Shown here: positions 19,017-29,745 of the stretch, piece after piece
Layout: every line of letters begins with the position of its first letter
Position numbering within the stretch: position 1 is the stretch's first letter
Source of the DNA: Blasia pusilla
Lineage: Eukaryota; Marchantiophyta; Marchantiopsida; Blasiales
Direction of reading: 5' to 3'
DNA length: 64,000 nucleotides
NCBI GenBank assembly: GCA_050084515.1
Contig: CM114271.1
Location: 52,948,001-53,012,000 of the forward strand
The notes under the pieces: model-generated
What the model saw: only the letters and a program-made list of their open reading frames with translations
What the model was told of the DNA's origin: nothing
Databases searched by the model: none
Program-made: the position numbers and the translations under genes

Positions 19017-22000
19017 ATGGCGCCAAAGGTTGATCCGAAGAAGGGCAAAAAAGACAAAAAGGGTAAAAAGGAGAAACCGACAGGTCCCACTGTGAAGGAG
19101 TTGCAAGCAAAGATCGTCATCCTCGAAGCCGAAAAATTGAAGGAGCAAACTGATCGCAATGCTATGCAACTTGAACGAGTAACAGATCTTTCCTTTGTCT
19201 CCGTGTTTGGTACAAAGATTTCGTGGAGTCAAATTGGATGGAAAGTAGTCCCTCAAGACCATACTTTACTAGCTCTCACTTCATTTGCCCGACTTATCCA
19301 CTTTCACCTAAGCTTTGTGTGTCGGATTTCCTCAGGACAAGATACAAGCCTTCTGGGACATCCAGAAAGACGACTATGCTCGCCTAGAGGCGCAGTTGAA
19401 AATAAAGGACCGGTATGCCGAGGAGCTTGAAGAACGGCATCAAGCCGAAATCAAGGCACTTCGCGGATCACTTCTGCTCTGAATTTGCAGCCCATTTCTT
19501 ACTTAATGGATAAACAACGTGATCAGATTCCTTCAGCGAACTATTCTCTACTCATGTCCTTTACTGGCGGACTCTGCCGTCATACCACAAAAGCTTTAAG
19601 GATTTTGAACCAAAAATTGTTTGTTCCACATAATTGGGAATGATGGCCACAAGGATTCCAGGAGCACGATCCGCCAGGTTTTTATGCAGCCTAAGAAGCG
19701 TTTGTATTCAATTCCATCCGCAGGTTTACAACCAGAAAATGAAGCATCTGCTCTACGAACAACAGCGCACCCTTACCACTGTCAAAATAGACAACGAGCA
19801 GGCTCTGAAATTGCAGGCAGAGCAAGGGTTGAAACGGGAGGCGGAGCTCATGTTGGTTCTTCTCTCATTCCCGACACATATAACAAAAGAACGAGTGGCC
19901 AAAATCAAAGGAGCATGCAGTTTCAAGATGCAATATGATAGAGTTAGAGTACGATGAGGTAAAATAAAGTACGGATCCTCGTCTCTACTTCAAAAAACGG
20001 TGACTGCATTTCCTCACATATTCACCTTCATGGTGTATTTTTTTCTTTCGCACAGAAACGACAAGCGCGATTTGAAAGAGCAACTGAAAGAGCAGGAGCT
20101 CTCTTATGAGGAAACCATCAGACAATTCAAACTGGTGAATAGAAATCATCCCTCTGGCTGGAGTGAGAATTTAGCTGCATTCACCAAGACTGAGTCCCTT
20201 CCAATAAGTTCTGGAAGACTGCATGAAGCTCAAGAGTTTGGATCTTTCGAGAAGCAAATGTTTGAGCTTGCTTGCTATTTTCCTTCCTCATAGCTCTAGG
20301 GCTATCTCGGTGGTTGGATTACGAGGAAGGGGTTTGGTGGGAAGCATTGGTGAGGAGCTTCCATGATTTTCACGATTATCATATCGATTTGCTCGTTTCT
20401 GCCTTGTTAAAAGGAGTCTGATCCTGACAAAAGAACATCGATGAGAGATGTCGCCGGGCTTCGAAAAAGAGTTTACGCTTTTGCATATTGAGGGGTGGTC
20501 GATTCAAACTCGTCACTCTCATTTTCTGTTCCCAAAGACTGAAGTAGGATGGTAAACTTTAGGCTGGGCGATGCTGTCTTGCCCAGAAGTTGACAAACCA
20601 GTGGCGTAGCTTAAGGGCGACGTCTTTCATGCGCAGGAGCGACTCAAAGAGATAACGAAAATGAGACAAGAGTTCGAGCTCCAACAGAAGGAAGTGGAGA
20701 ACAAATGCGAAAAGAAGGCGAGACTCTTGTTTTAACGTGTTTCCTGACGTTTTTAGTGACTGAATTTGTGCTAATATATAGTGCACAATGACCACAATGA
20801 AAAGTGTGGAGCAATATCATCCAACTTTTTCAGAGTACCATTCAGTGATTTCCCTTACAACCTGTGGGATAGTCCATATGTCCACCGAAGGTTCCATGCT
20901 TTCACCTGTAAGAACCTAATGCTCTCTGCTCTTAACCTTGTCAGCGAGAACCCAGAGCTCTGGATGCAAATATTGATTTAGAAAAAGATCTCTAGCTAGT
21001 ATCAATATATTCCTGAACAAAATCTTGAAAACAGATCAAAATGCTGCGGGAGGAGTTAGAGCTTCGTCGAAAGCACGAGATCCATGAGATTGAAGAACGG
21101 AAGAATAAACATATCAATGAGCTCATGAAAAAACACGAGAAGGCGTTCACTGAAATCAAATGTTACTATAATGACATTACCAAGAACAATCTGGATCTTA
21201 TCAAGACTCTCAAGGTATTCATCGCCTCCACCCAATCAGTCTTTCTGCCGTAGACAAGGCGTATGAGGATAACATCTGAGACAATTCGTCTGCGGCTTCA
21301 CTGTGACAGGAAGACGTGTGTGATATGAAGAAAAAAGAGGCCTTAAATGAGAAACTCATGTACGAGATAGCTCAAGAGAACAAAAGGTTAACAGAACCTT
21401 TGCAGAGGGCCTTAAAGAGGTGGAAACTCTCAGAAAGTCACTGGCAAATTACGATAAGGTAACTGGAGTCTCCTCGTCGCAAGAACAGTATTCACAGGCT
21501 CCTCTTTTCTATGCTACCTCTGGTCTACGATTGCCAAAGTTGGCCGGTAGCATTTTGTCTTCAGTCCCTCCAGTGACGACTTTGCTCGGTACGTCTGATC
21601 TCAGGATAAAGCTCTGCTACATCAGGCGACAAACCAGTTCAACGAGAGAACAAAAGAGTTAAAAGCTCTGGAATGGGAATTCCAAGCTCTTCAAGAACGT
21701 GTTGCCTCGGTGAGTACAACAAAATGACCTGTTAGAAAGAGAAAGACAAGAAAAACTGTTGGACGGCTATCTGTCGCACGAGTGCACAACTGAAAAAACA
21801 TATATTTCTGGAAGACTGTAAAAATCTCTACTTGCTCGCAATCTTATGAAGACGGTGGATATTCTGATGCGTCTGCAAAATGCTCAAATTTCGTGGATCA
21901 AGGAAGTGAATCACGAGCAATACAAAATCTCCTCGTACATCCGCCAACACCCTTGTCATCTCTTACAACAAGTTTAAAAATCCACCGCAAACGTTCCAGG

Positions 22001-22690
22001 CTGAAGCAGAGAGGGATGATGTGATAAAGAAGTTTGAGAGCAGCATATATGAGGTGCAGCAAAAGTGCGGCCTAAAGAATATGCTTCTGGAGAAGAAAGT
22101 TCAAGTACTTCACGCAACTGTGGAGAAGAAGGTGGATAACGTGCTCTGACCTGAGATTTAAAAGACAGTCTGCTTCCATCAGTCACTCGTCTTACACGAT
22201 GTTGTACAGCCTCGGGGGTATCCGTGGACAGACAAAAATTTGGGGTCAGTAACTTAAGTGGATTCCTTCGTTTCACAGGAGACGCAACTGAATCATGTGG
22301 TGGCGGAAAGCGGGCAGGATCGGGTCTCCGTTGAAGAAGCCAAGAGAGGAATTGAGACTCTCTTGGATTCGAAGAATCAACAGATCAAATCGCTGCGGTA
22401 CGACCTCGGCAAGATGACGAAGGTTTGTAACAGCTCTCCTCTATTGAACTTCGGCAAGGGCCCGAAGATCGCAATTGTTATTGTGGGCTTAACTCTTATG
22501 ATTGTGTTTTGGATGGAGACGAAAGGACTTCCGTTATACCTGACGGCCACCTCCGCGTGTGCATATGACTTTGAATCCGCTGTAGGCTCACAATGACGTT
22601 ATCAAAGCATTTGAACTGAAGTTGGCCGAGTTCGGAATACCACTCGAGGAGATGGGTCTACCACACTACATCTCCAACCTCATTTGTTAG
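19017..22690 (+). CDS. DRC4: Dynein regulatory complex subunit 4 (GAS8-like), 11 exons, one frameshift
   Basis: The spliced product is about 461 residues, near the usual length of about 480, and follows GAS8/DRC4 end to end. It has a Lys-rich start ([12 protein letters not shown]), then [39 protein letters not shown], a [14 protein letters not shown] core, [10 protein letters not shown] and FGIPLEEMG. It is coiled coil throughout and would act in the axonemal nexin link of flagella. Exons by homology and splice sites: 19017-19178, 19336-19455, 19724-19851, 20056-20134, 20637-20717, 21035-21214, 21310-21458, 21605-21709, 22000-22131, 22279-22422, 22586-22690. Introns 2 and 5 have GC donors. 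Exon 7 is 149 nt and lacks one base near 21397-21412, shifting the frame between TEPLQ and KEVETLRK. This is an assembly error or a recent inactivation. Confidence 0.9.
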
Positions 22691-23876
22691 GAAATTCACG
22701 GGAGCAGCATGGGTTATACGCGAGCGCATGAGATTCTGTCAGACAAGCAGACTCTCTATGCTCAGCATCATGTGATGAATTGGCCTCTTTCAGTTTTGGC
22801 GCCCTCCGGAAGACGAGAGAAGTTGCCTGACTGAATAATCTACTGAATCAGCCTGCTTGGTTAGGCTCCACATGTTCCATTTGTACTAGACAGCATTGTG
22901 AGATAAGATCTTGTGGTTTTCTTGCTGGATTCATCAAGACAGTGCTCCGCATACTCTGTAGCCTGAGGTGATAGTAGTGCTACAAAGTGGTTGCCAATGG
23001 TTCAAGGATTGGAAACTATTTCGCGACATCCAGGGGAAAGCTGATGAGAGCTACAAGGCTACGATATCGGGGCAAAGTTGACACAAAGCTTCTTCATATG
23101 CTTTTCTACGGAAGGAGTAAGTCTCCCACTCCACTTGAATGCGTAAATGACAAAAACAGGCGTACTAATTGCATGGACCGTGCACCCTAGAGCGATGATG
23201 GTAAGGAGCTCAAGCCAATTTCCTTCGACTATTCAAGCTACGTGCAGCGGAGAGATGTCGAACCTACAGCCTGCTAAATAGAGATGAAGAAAGTGAAGTT
23301 ACAAATTCAAAGTTTGACAGTCACTCGTTTCCCAAGAAGTGTCCCTCACAGGAAGTGTGTCTAATTACAACTAGATCAAACTCTGTAGGTGACACCGACA
23401 ATAGCCTTAGGTGAATAATTCCATCTTGATATGCTCACTCGGTATTTATCCAAACCAGTTTAGTACATTTGGAAACAATGCAGCTTCCTACACTAAATTA
23501 CAGAAATATAGAGAGAATAAATTGCGATCTATGAATTGATGCCGACCGGCCGCCAGAGCAAGTGGAGCGTGCCAATTGTATCATCGTCAAGCTTGCACAT
23601 TTGTAACGTCATCGTGCTCTCCTTTTCCTACATCCTATGGATTGCCGCAACCATTAAAATCTCTTCCAATCCTGAATCCGATGAATAGATTTGTTCCTAG
23701 ACTGCAAGAAAGTGAGAGGATAGCACCGAAGGTAGGAGAGTGCTCTGTCAACAACATTTTGACCACCCTAAGCGAAAGCCCATCCTGGTGTGTCGAAACG
23801 AGTGGTTGCGACACAAGAATAGAAAGCATATCGGTAGATCAAAAGACATATATATGTACAAGAAAAGAGGCAATCA
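22691..23876. other. Intergenic region between the convergent DRC4 and ARM genes
   Basis: This region probably contains the 3' untranslated parts of both convergent genes. No ORF with recognisable similarity or conserved splice pattern was seen. Confidence 0.5.
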
Positions 23877-25901
23877 TCATATTCTTAAAATACGATGGCC
23901 AAAATTTGCCAACGCCCAAGCTGCTTGCTCCTGCACTCCCGCATTTTCAGACTGGTATAACAAGCACACCAGATCTGTCAAAATGTTTGGGAACTCTGCA
24001 GTCACTACCGAATTATCTTCCCAATCTCGTACAGATTGAAGGCAGGCTAATGCCCTCGCTGCTTGCGCTTGAACAGGGGGGCTTTCCTGCTTGGGTAGCA
24101 ATCCCACCAGACTAGCTACAGCACCAGGGATGTTAGTGATTGCCAATCGGATTTGTTGCTCTGAATGAGCGAGATTAGCCAATGCACAAGCTGCATGTGC
24201 CTGGACACCCGGGTACTCATTCTTAGTCAGCAATCTCACTAGGTCTTCCAGGGCGCCTGGGGCTTCTGCAATTTTCCTCCTGTTTGCATGCGCTCTAGCA
24301 AGGCTTGCCAAGGCCATAGCTGCGCTTGCGCATACGGGCATGGTACGAGTTCCCTCCTTAGGTAATAAACCGACTGAAGCTATCAATGCATCGGGTAATT
24401 CCGCCATCAACAACTGCTTCTCTCGTGCACATTCCAAGAAATGCTGCACTCTGGAAGCTTGTTCCTGCACGCCAGGGCCATCCAACTCTTCCGCCTCAAA
24501 ATAAAATCCGGCACGACTCCTACAGCTTCCTCCACCTCCTACCGCTAGAGGTCTTCGTCTCTCTCGGAATACAAGAGTGGCTAAAGCACGTGCTGCACGC
24601 TCTTGCGAGTTTGTATTTTCGCAATTTAACAACACACCAACCAGAACCGCAAAGGAATCAGGAGGCGACTCAGGAATTCTCCTGTTCTGGTTGTCGTTTG
24701 CTCGAGTGACGCTCCCTAACGCCGTCGCTGCATATCCCAGCAGATTCCGAGGCCTTCCATCCTTGGACAGCAGGGCCACTAAACCAGGTAAAGCATTGGG
24801 AAAATCAGCTATCTCGTGTAGTATTTCCTCGTTGTGATTAAGCTTAGCTAGCGCCAGTGCTCCCATCTTCTGCACACCGGAACTTCCGTTCAGAGATAAC
24901 AACTTCACAAGACCTCCTACGGCGTGAGGAATTCTTGCTATTTTCGATTTATTTTCTGGCTGCGCACTCATGAGATGCGCTAGCGCCCTCGCTGCTTGCT
25001 CCCGCACCGTAAAACTTTTGTCTTTATTTATCAATCTCACAAGGCCTGCTAAAGCATAGGGACAATTTCCAATCTTCAATCGGACTTCCTGGGAGTGCGT
25101 GCTCAGATTTCCCAATGCCTGTGCTGCCCACTTTTTCGCGTCCGGATCGTCATTGACAAGTATTACTTTCACTAGACCTGTCAAAGCATTGGGGAATTCC
25201 GCGATCTTCCATTTATTTTCCTGCGCACAAGCCAGACTAACCAATGCCCTGGCCGCCTCTGTCTGCGCGCTTGCAATAGTACACTCAAGCTCCTGCAAAA
25301 CAGACGATCTCACGAGCAAAAGGTCTACTAGACCCTCCAAGGCCCGAGGGGAGGCTGCGATCTTCAGCTTGTTCGCCCTTGCAACGTGAGACAGGTCCGC
25401 CAGTGCGCTTGCAGCGCGCTCCCGCGTGTGAAGGCTTTCACTAGCAGAAAGCTTTGATACTAGTTCTTCGACACTATCTGGGAATACGCACTTCAGAGCA
25501 GAAACCTTGAGCCGGTTTAGCAGTGTCATGGACGACGTGGTAACAGGAGCTGAGCTGCCATTTCTGGACCTACTTCCTTGTACTAGACCTGAAGTGGCAT
25601 TTCCTTGTCTTCCCATGTGCAGAGTTGTACGTCTGGTACTGTTGTCCTCTGAAATCAAAGGACGCATCATGACTGCACGGTCTTCCGTTCTTCTTTGCCC
25701 GCTTCTAGTCGTCATCAAAGCTTGCTCTTGTGATTCTCCCTCTGCACTGCGAGAGTTCGATCCTGCCGATTGGAGACAAGGGACCGGAGGCTGATGCTCC
25801 TCGCCATAAGCAAGGCCTAACACAGTCCCTCGCTCGTCGTTCAGCAGCACCACGCGGACGCGTGAACGATCCTCTGATTCCATCGCTCCTGTTTCAATCA
25901 T
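23877..25901 (-). CDS. Armadillo-repeat protein, single exon
   Basis: From ATG at 25901 the ORF gives 674 residues and ends in GHRILRI. The frame stays open to 25943, but only a TTG precedes, so the ATG is preferred. Residues about 1-110 are low in structure, with Ser/Arg-rich stretches. From about 115 to the end there are roughly eleven armadillo-type repeats of about 42 residues with the pattern NK.KIAE.P.AL..LV.LL and VQ..AA.ALA.L. Such repeats form a right-handed superhelix for protein binding, and the partner cannot be told. There is no U-box, F-box or kinase domain. An upstream minus-strand open segment (26016-26160) ends in a good GTGAGA donor but does not join in phase, so a spliced 5' exon is possible but unproven. 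Confidence 0.85.
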   Translation of the reverse strand: MIETGAMESEDRSRVRVVLLNDERGTVLGLAYGEEHQPPVPCLQSAGSNSRSAEGESQEQALMTTRSGQRRTEDRAVMMRPLISEDNSTRRTTLHMGRQGNATSGLVQGSRSRNGSSAPVTTSSMTLLNRLKVSALKCVFPDSVEELVSKLSASESLHTRERAASALADLSHVARANKLKIAASPRALEGLVDLLLVRSSVLQELECTIASAQTEAARALVSLACAQENKWKIAEFPNALTGLVKVILVNDDPDAKKWAAQALGNLSTHSQEVRLKIGNCPYALAGLVRLINKDKSFTVREQAARALAHLMSAQPENKSKIARIPHAVGGLVKLLSLNGSSGVQKMGALALAKLNHNEEILHEIADFPNALPGLVALLSKDGRPRNLLGYAATALGSVTRANDNQNRRIPESPPDSFAVLVGVLLNCENTNSQERAARALATLVFRERRRPLAVGGGGSCRSRAGFYFEAEELDGPGVQEQASRVQHFLECAREKQLLMAELPDALIASVGLLPKEGTRTMPVCASAAMALASLARAHANRRKIAEAPGALEDLVRLLTKNEYPGVQAHAACALANLAHSEQQIRLAITNIPGAVASLVGLLPKQESPPVQAQAARALACLQSVRDWEDNSVVTAEFPNILTDLVCLLYQSENAGVQEQAAWALANFGHRILRI

Positions 25902-26539
25902 TTCATTCCAGGCAGAATGAATCCGAAATGTCAATTCTATCAATTCGCAATCAGGAGTCCGTGTTCATCCGGGTGTGCGAGCTTGCGACGATCATGAAAT
26001 GCCTCAAAAGTTGAGCTCTCACCTCGATCCAACAGCAAGAACAAAACTACAGTTGGGCTCAGACAATTTGTTCGTAAGCAACTCCATCTCAATTTGCTCG
26101 GGGCTCAGGACAATAGAAGTTTCCGAATCGACAGAGCTAGTTGCTAACAACGCTGGAATCTGATGATATCTTTCTTGTGGTACATGCAACTACATGACAG
26201 CGAGACATATCTTCAGCTGATCACTAACGGTCTCGTACACCTAAAATCCTCGAACAACACCACACCAAATACTCATCATCAACATCTGTCACTATCCGTG
26301 ACTCTAATTGAGCGTCTCAGCAACACCCTTTCCAAGACGTCTGCATCATCCAGCTTTAAGCCTCCAGATCCTTCCCGCTGTTGGGCAATGGTAGACTATT
26401 TGATCTTCAGAAGCCGCGTGCCATTCCAATCATCGTCCCTGTCAGACCGCTTCATATTGCTCTTTGGGCAGTTTCTTACCTGGCCAGACAGAATTGCTAT
26501 GCAATCGCATAAGTGAACGACAGATCTAGTGCTGGCATC
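25902..26539. other. Upstream flank of the ARM gene
   Basis: This holds a minus-strand open segment at 26016-26160 (reading LLATSSVDSETSIVLSPEQ) followed by a GTGAGA donor-like site. It may be an untranslated or coding 5' exon. Otherwise nothing is recognised. Confidence 0.4.
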
Positions 26540-26913
26540 AATATTCCCGCTCACCTGCAGGTCGAAAGCGGTCACCACCGCCACACTCCACTTAATTTAC
26601 TGTAGCACTGGCACTGCGTCGTGGTCAATGAACTGCTTGATCCAGGCCTTTGGCACACGATCATGCGAGGCACCGAGGATAAATTCCTGTTCACTAACCC
26701 CAGAAGCCCGGGCCATCTTTCATTTGCACCACTTCGATTTTCTTTTATTCATTCAGATATGGCGGAGCGAATATGCTCCTCGCACCCCGGTCGAGACAAT
26801 CGTACTACCACGGGTATATGAAACTCTTTCGGCGCCACGTCCGGGTTCACATCAACCATCCTATCCACACCACGCTTGTGTTCTAAGACAGTGCCAACAT
26901 CCAGACTGAACAT
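26540..26913 (-). CDS. Unrecognised candidate exons or small ORFs
   Basis: Two short minus-strand ORFs lie close together. One is 26749-26913 (54 residues, beginning MFSLDVGTVLEHKRGVDRM). The other is 26597-26716 (39 residues, beginning MARASGVSEQEFILGASHD and ending AVPVLQ). The second continues past its stop in the same frame (IKWSVAVVTAFDLQ) to a GTGAGC donor-like site near 26540. The residue composition resembles real protein, but I do not recognise a family. They may be exons of a broken or spliced gene. Confidence 0.35.
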
Positions 26914-28099
26914 AATTGTTCAATCTTAATCGCAACTACCTCGCCGCTTTTGCAAGCGGTCTCAAAACAATGACGTTGTTCTTCCCTCTTAATGCGATCG
27001 CCAATTATCTTTAAGGCTTTAAGCTTCTTGCGGTCAAAGTCAGCTATAGCTACCCCGAACTTACAGGAATCAGTATGTCACCAGACTCACCACTGATTCA
27101 GGAGCTTGCTAGCTTATTTGTTCGCTCTGATTCACTCGAGTATGCACGAGAGTCCACTTCGGAGACCGTCCTGATAGCTATTTTTGACGTTAAGACTAAG
27201 CCGCTTCGGAGTGACCCCTTTTCCATTAATTACTAAGAAGATATTGGAGTTAGATATGAGACAAGTCTGGACTCAGTTGTTCCCGCGTTCTGGACCTCAT
27301 CAATCATCATCTTCGAAGACTTCACCGAAGACAACAGTACGGAAAATGAATGAAAAACGAAGTAGGAAATTCCTGCGTCAGCTGGTGGAGAGAAAATATA
27401 TTATCATTAACTCCCCTTTCAGATCCGAGAGTTTGATTTTCTCACGGCGTTACCTGCAGTTGCCGCTTTCTCTGCTCCCCCGTTTTGTCTGCACGAATTG
27501 ATCATTTCCGCATCCTGCCGCATCGCATTCCCATTCACGTCACAGCCGCTCCTCTCTCCAACTGCCGTCCCTTCCTCTCCGTCCCCCACCACCTACCTCT
27601 CCATTTACCCCGCCGCCCCGCCCGCCCCGAGTCACAGTAGACCTCCCAACTCTCCGAGACACACTGTGGCTCGTCTACTACCAGACACGCCAAGACCCTA
27701 AACGCCCCGCCTCCGGACCCTCACGACTTCCGAGTTCCCACAGTCGGACAAACTGCACCGTCGCTGCCCTGTCACCCGCGCCCACTCGGCTCGTAAAGCG
27801 GGCCGTACTCCGCGCCGTCCCCTAGTTGGGCCACACGTCCGGACGTTGGCGACGCGTCGCTCAAACCAGGGTCGCCCCGCCCTCGTTTCCGCGGGCGACC
27901 TGGGACCTGTCCTTGGTCCTCCGGGATGGAACGAACCTCGACCGTGGATTCCCAATCGAGCACCGGTCCTTAGTCCTCCGGGAGCCGGAATGAACTTCCA
28001 CCTTGGATTCAAACTCTGGGCCTCCCCCGCTCACCGGTCAACGTGTCGAGCTAGCCTGACACCAGTGTATTCAAATTGCAACTATACAGTCTAGGGCTT
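26914..28099. other. Noncoding stretch with GC-rich part
   Basis: Bases 27500-28020 are much richer in G+C than the neighbours. They include a diverged tandem duplication of about 55 bp near 27909-28017 (CCTTGGTCCTCCGGGA and CCTTAGTCCTCCGGGA). Open frames here are Pro/Arg/Ser-rich by composition and look spurious. Confidence 0.5.
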
Positions 28100-28802
28100 T
28101 TCACTTTACCTGTGTCTTTCTTACTGCTCTGTCTTGTCGTACTGACGGCAGCGGACGGAGCACACTTTCCACGTCGCAGCTAATTTTTGACGTTTGTTAA
28201 ATTTAGAAAATTCACAAAAAGACAATCCAATCAACACCTTCTGAAGTTCGGAGGAAAGGCCAAAATCGCTGCCCTAAACGCTCGATGACTACTTTCTATT
28301 ACTTCAATGTTTTGATTTGTTTATATGTGGAGATGTCTATGATTTGAATGATTGGAAATAGTCCTTCACCTTTGGACCTGGAAAAAAAAATAGTGTTCTC
28401 ACTTACGACCCTGCATAAATAGTAACCTGTCGTCATTCTAACCAGCACCCCTTATATTATTAGATAGTTTATTTTTATCGATTCTATTAATTTAGGAAGA
28501 GGGGTTATTATATGAGAAAATAATCGTGTGATGCATACAAATCCGAGAGAGAGTGCCCTTGGGAAAATAACTATTAGAGTTGGGGACATGAAAAGGAGAC
28601 TTATTTTATTCAAAATAATATTGTAAAATAAAGGGGGCTCATAATAGAATGTGGAAGTCTCTTTCTTTTTTTAGAATTAGAATATGCTAGAAAAAGTTTA
28701 AAAGAAAATTTATTGCATCCGAATTTTAGAAACTCACTATTTTTTTTCTATGAAGATGTGCTTATCACCCTAAGAAAAATAATATGTGTCGATAAGACAC
28801 AA

Positions 28803-28828
28803 GTGCGTAGCATGCATTCTTGCTAGTA
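28803..28828 (+). mobile_element. Possible decayed Helitron 3' end
   Basis: GTGCGTAGCATGCATTCTTG followed by CTAGT resembles the hairpin-plus-CTAG Helitron end, but the stem is poor. Confidence 0.25.
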
Positions 28829-29424
28829 TGGTTTATCTAAAAGTGTGAGATGGTTAGAATTATAGTCTCCACGAATTCTAGAAGAGGTACCAAATCCTAG
28901 AAGAGGAAGTGTTGGCACTATCTTAACATGAGAATGATGACTCTTGAGAACCATCTCCTCTTCTCCATGGGAAGAGCCAAAAGAGCCCTCCCCAAAAATA
29001 TAACCCAAATTGGTAACTTATGCACAAAGGTTATGGCATGATTATTCACTGTATCAACATATCAAGAAACTAGAATAGAAAAATATAGGGAGATTTTCAA
29101 AAGTGTGGATCCTAAGGAAAATTCCCCCCACGACTCAAGAGTCAAGACTAAGTGATAGCTAAACATCATGCTAACTCCCTACTCCGTCAATGCAATAGAA
29201 CCCTTAGTATCAACTAACCATGATTTGGACTCACAGTAATCATCCATATATGTAGAAGACTCTTGCACCCATTAAAGGCACACATCTCTTAGGTATCATG
29301 TCAGAATCCAAGATGAAATCATCCAAAGTGATGGTACCTACGGCATCCGAAAGCATATTCTTGAGTCCTCGCTAGTTTATTTAAGCTAACGGAAAAATAA
29401 GACCCGTACTTAGGCCACTATCAA

Positions 29425-29745
29425 GGTTGCATGTAGAAAAAAATTTGTGTCCGTAGGTATGTCCATGGACTTACGTCCATCCTATGGAAGGAATTTTCCA
29501 TGTGGGGCCCACCTCCCCCCTCTTTCTCATTCCTCCTACTTGCCTCCGTGTTCCGCACTTTCTTGTTTCATCCTCCCTCCACATCCATTCCCTCCCCCCT
29601 TATTGTCTCGCTCGCCCATGTCTTACCTTCTTATTGCCTTGCCCTACCCCGCATTCCACCATGAACTATATGTTTGGGCTCCACCTCTTGCAATCCATGT
29701 CCGTGGACATATCTAAACTTGTCCACTTTTGTGCAACTATGGAAA
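29425..29745. repeat. MITE-like repeat, copy 1
   Basis: It starts GGTTGCATGT and ends near GTGCAACTA. It shares long blocks with 33237-33508, such as GTCCATCCTATGGAAGGA and CACCTCTTGCAAT.ATGTCCGTGGACATAT. The interior is C/T-rich. Confidence 0.6.

Noticed and set aside
27498-28094. Pro/Arg-rich ORFs in the GC-rich stretch
   Set aside because: The composition explains the open frames on both strands. No homology or splice pattern was seen.
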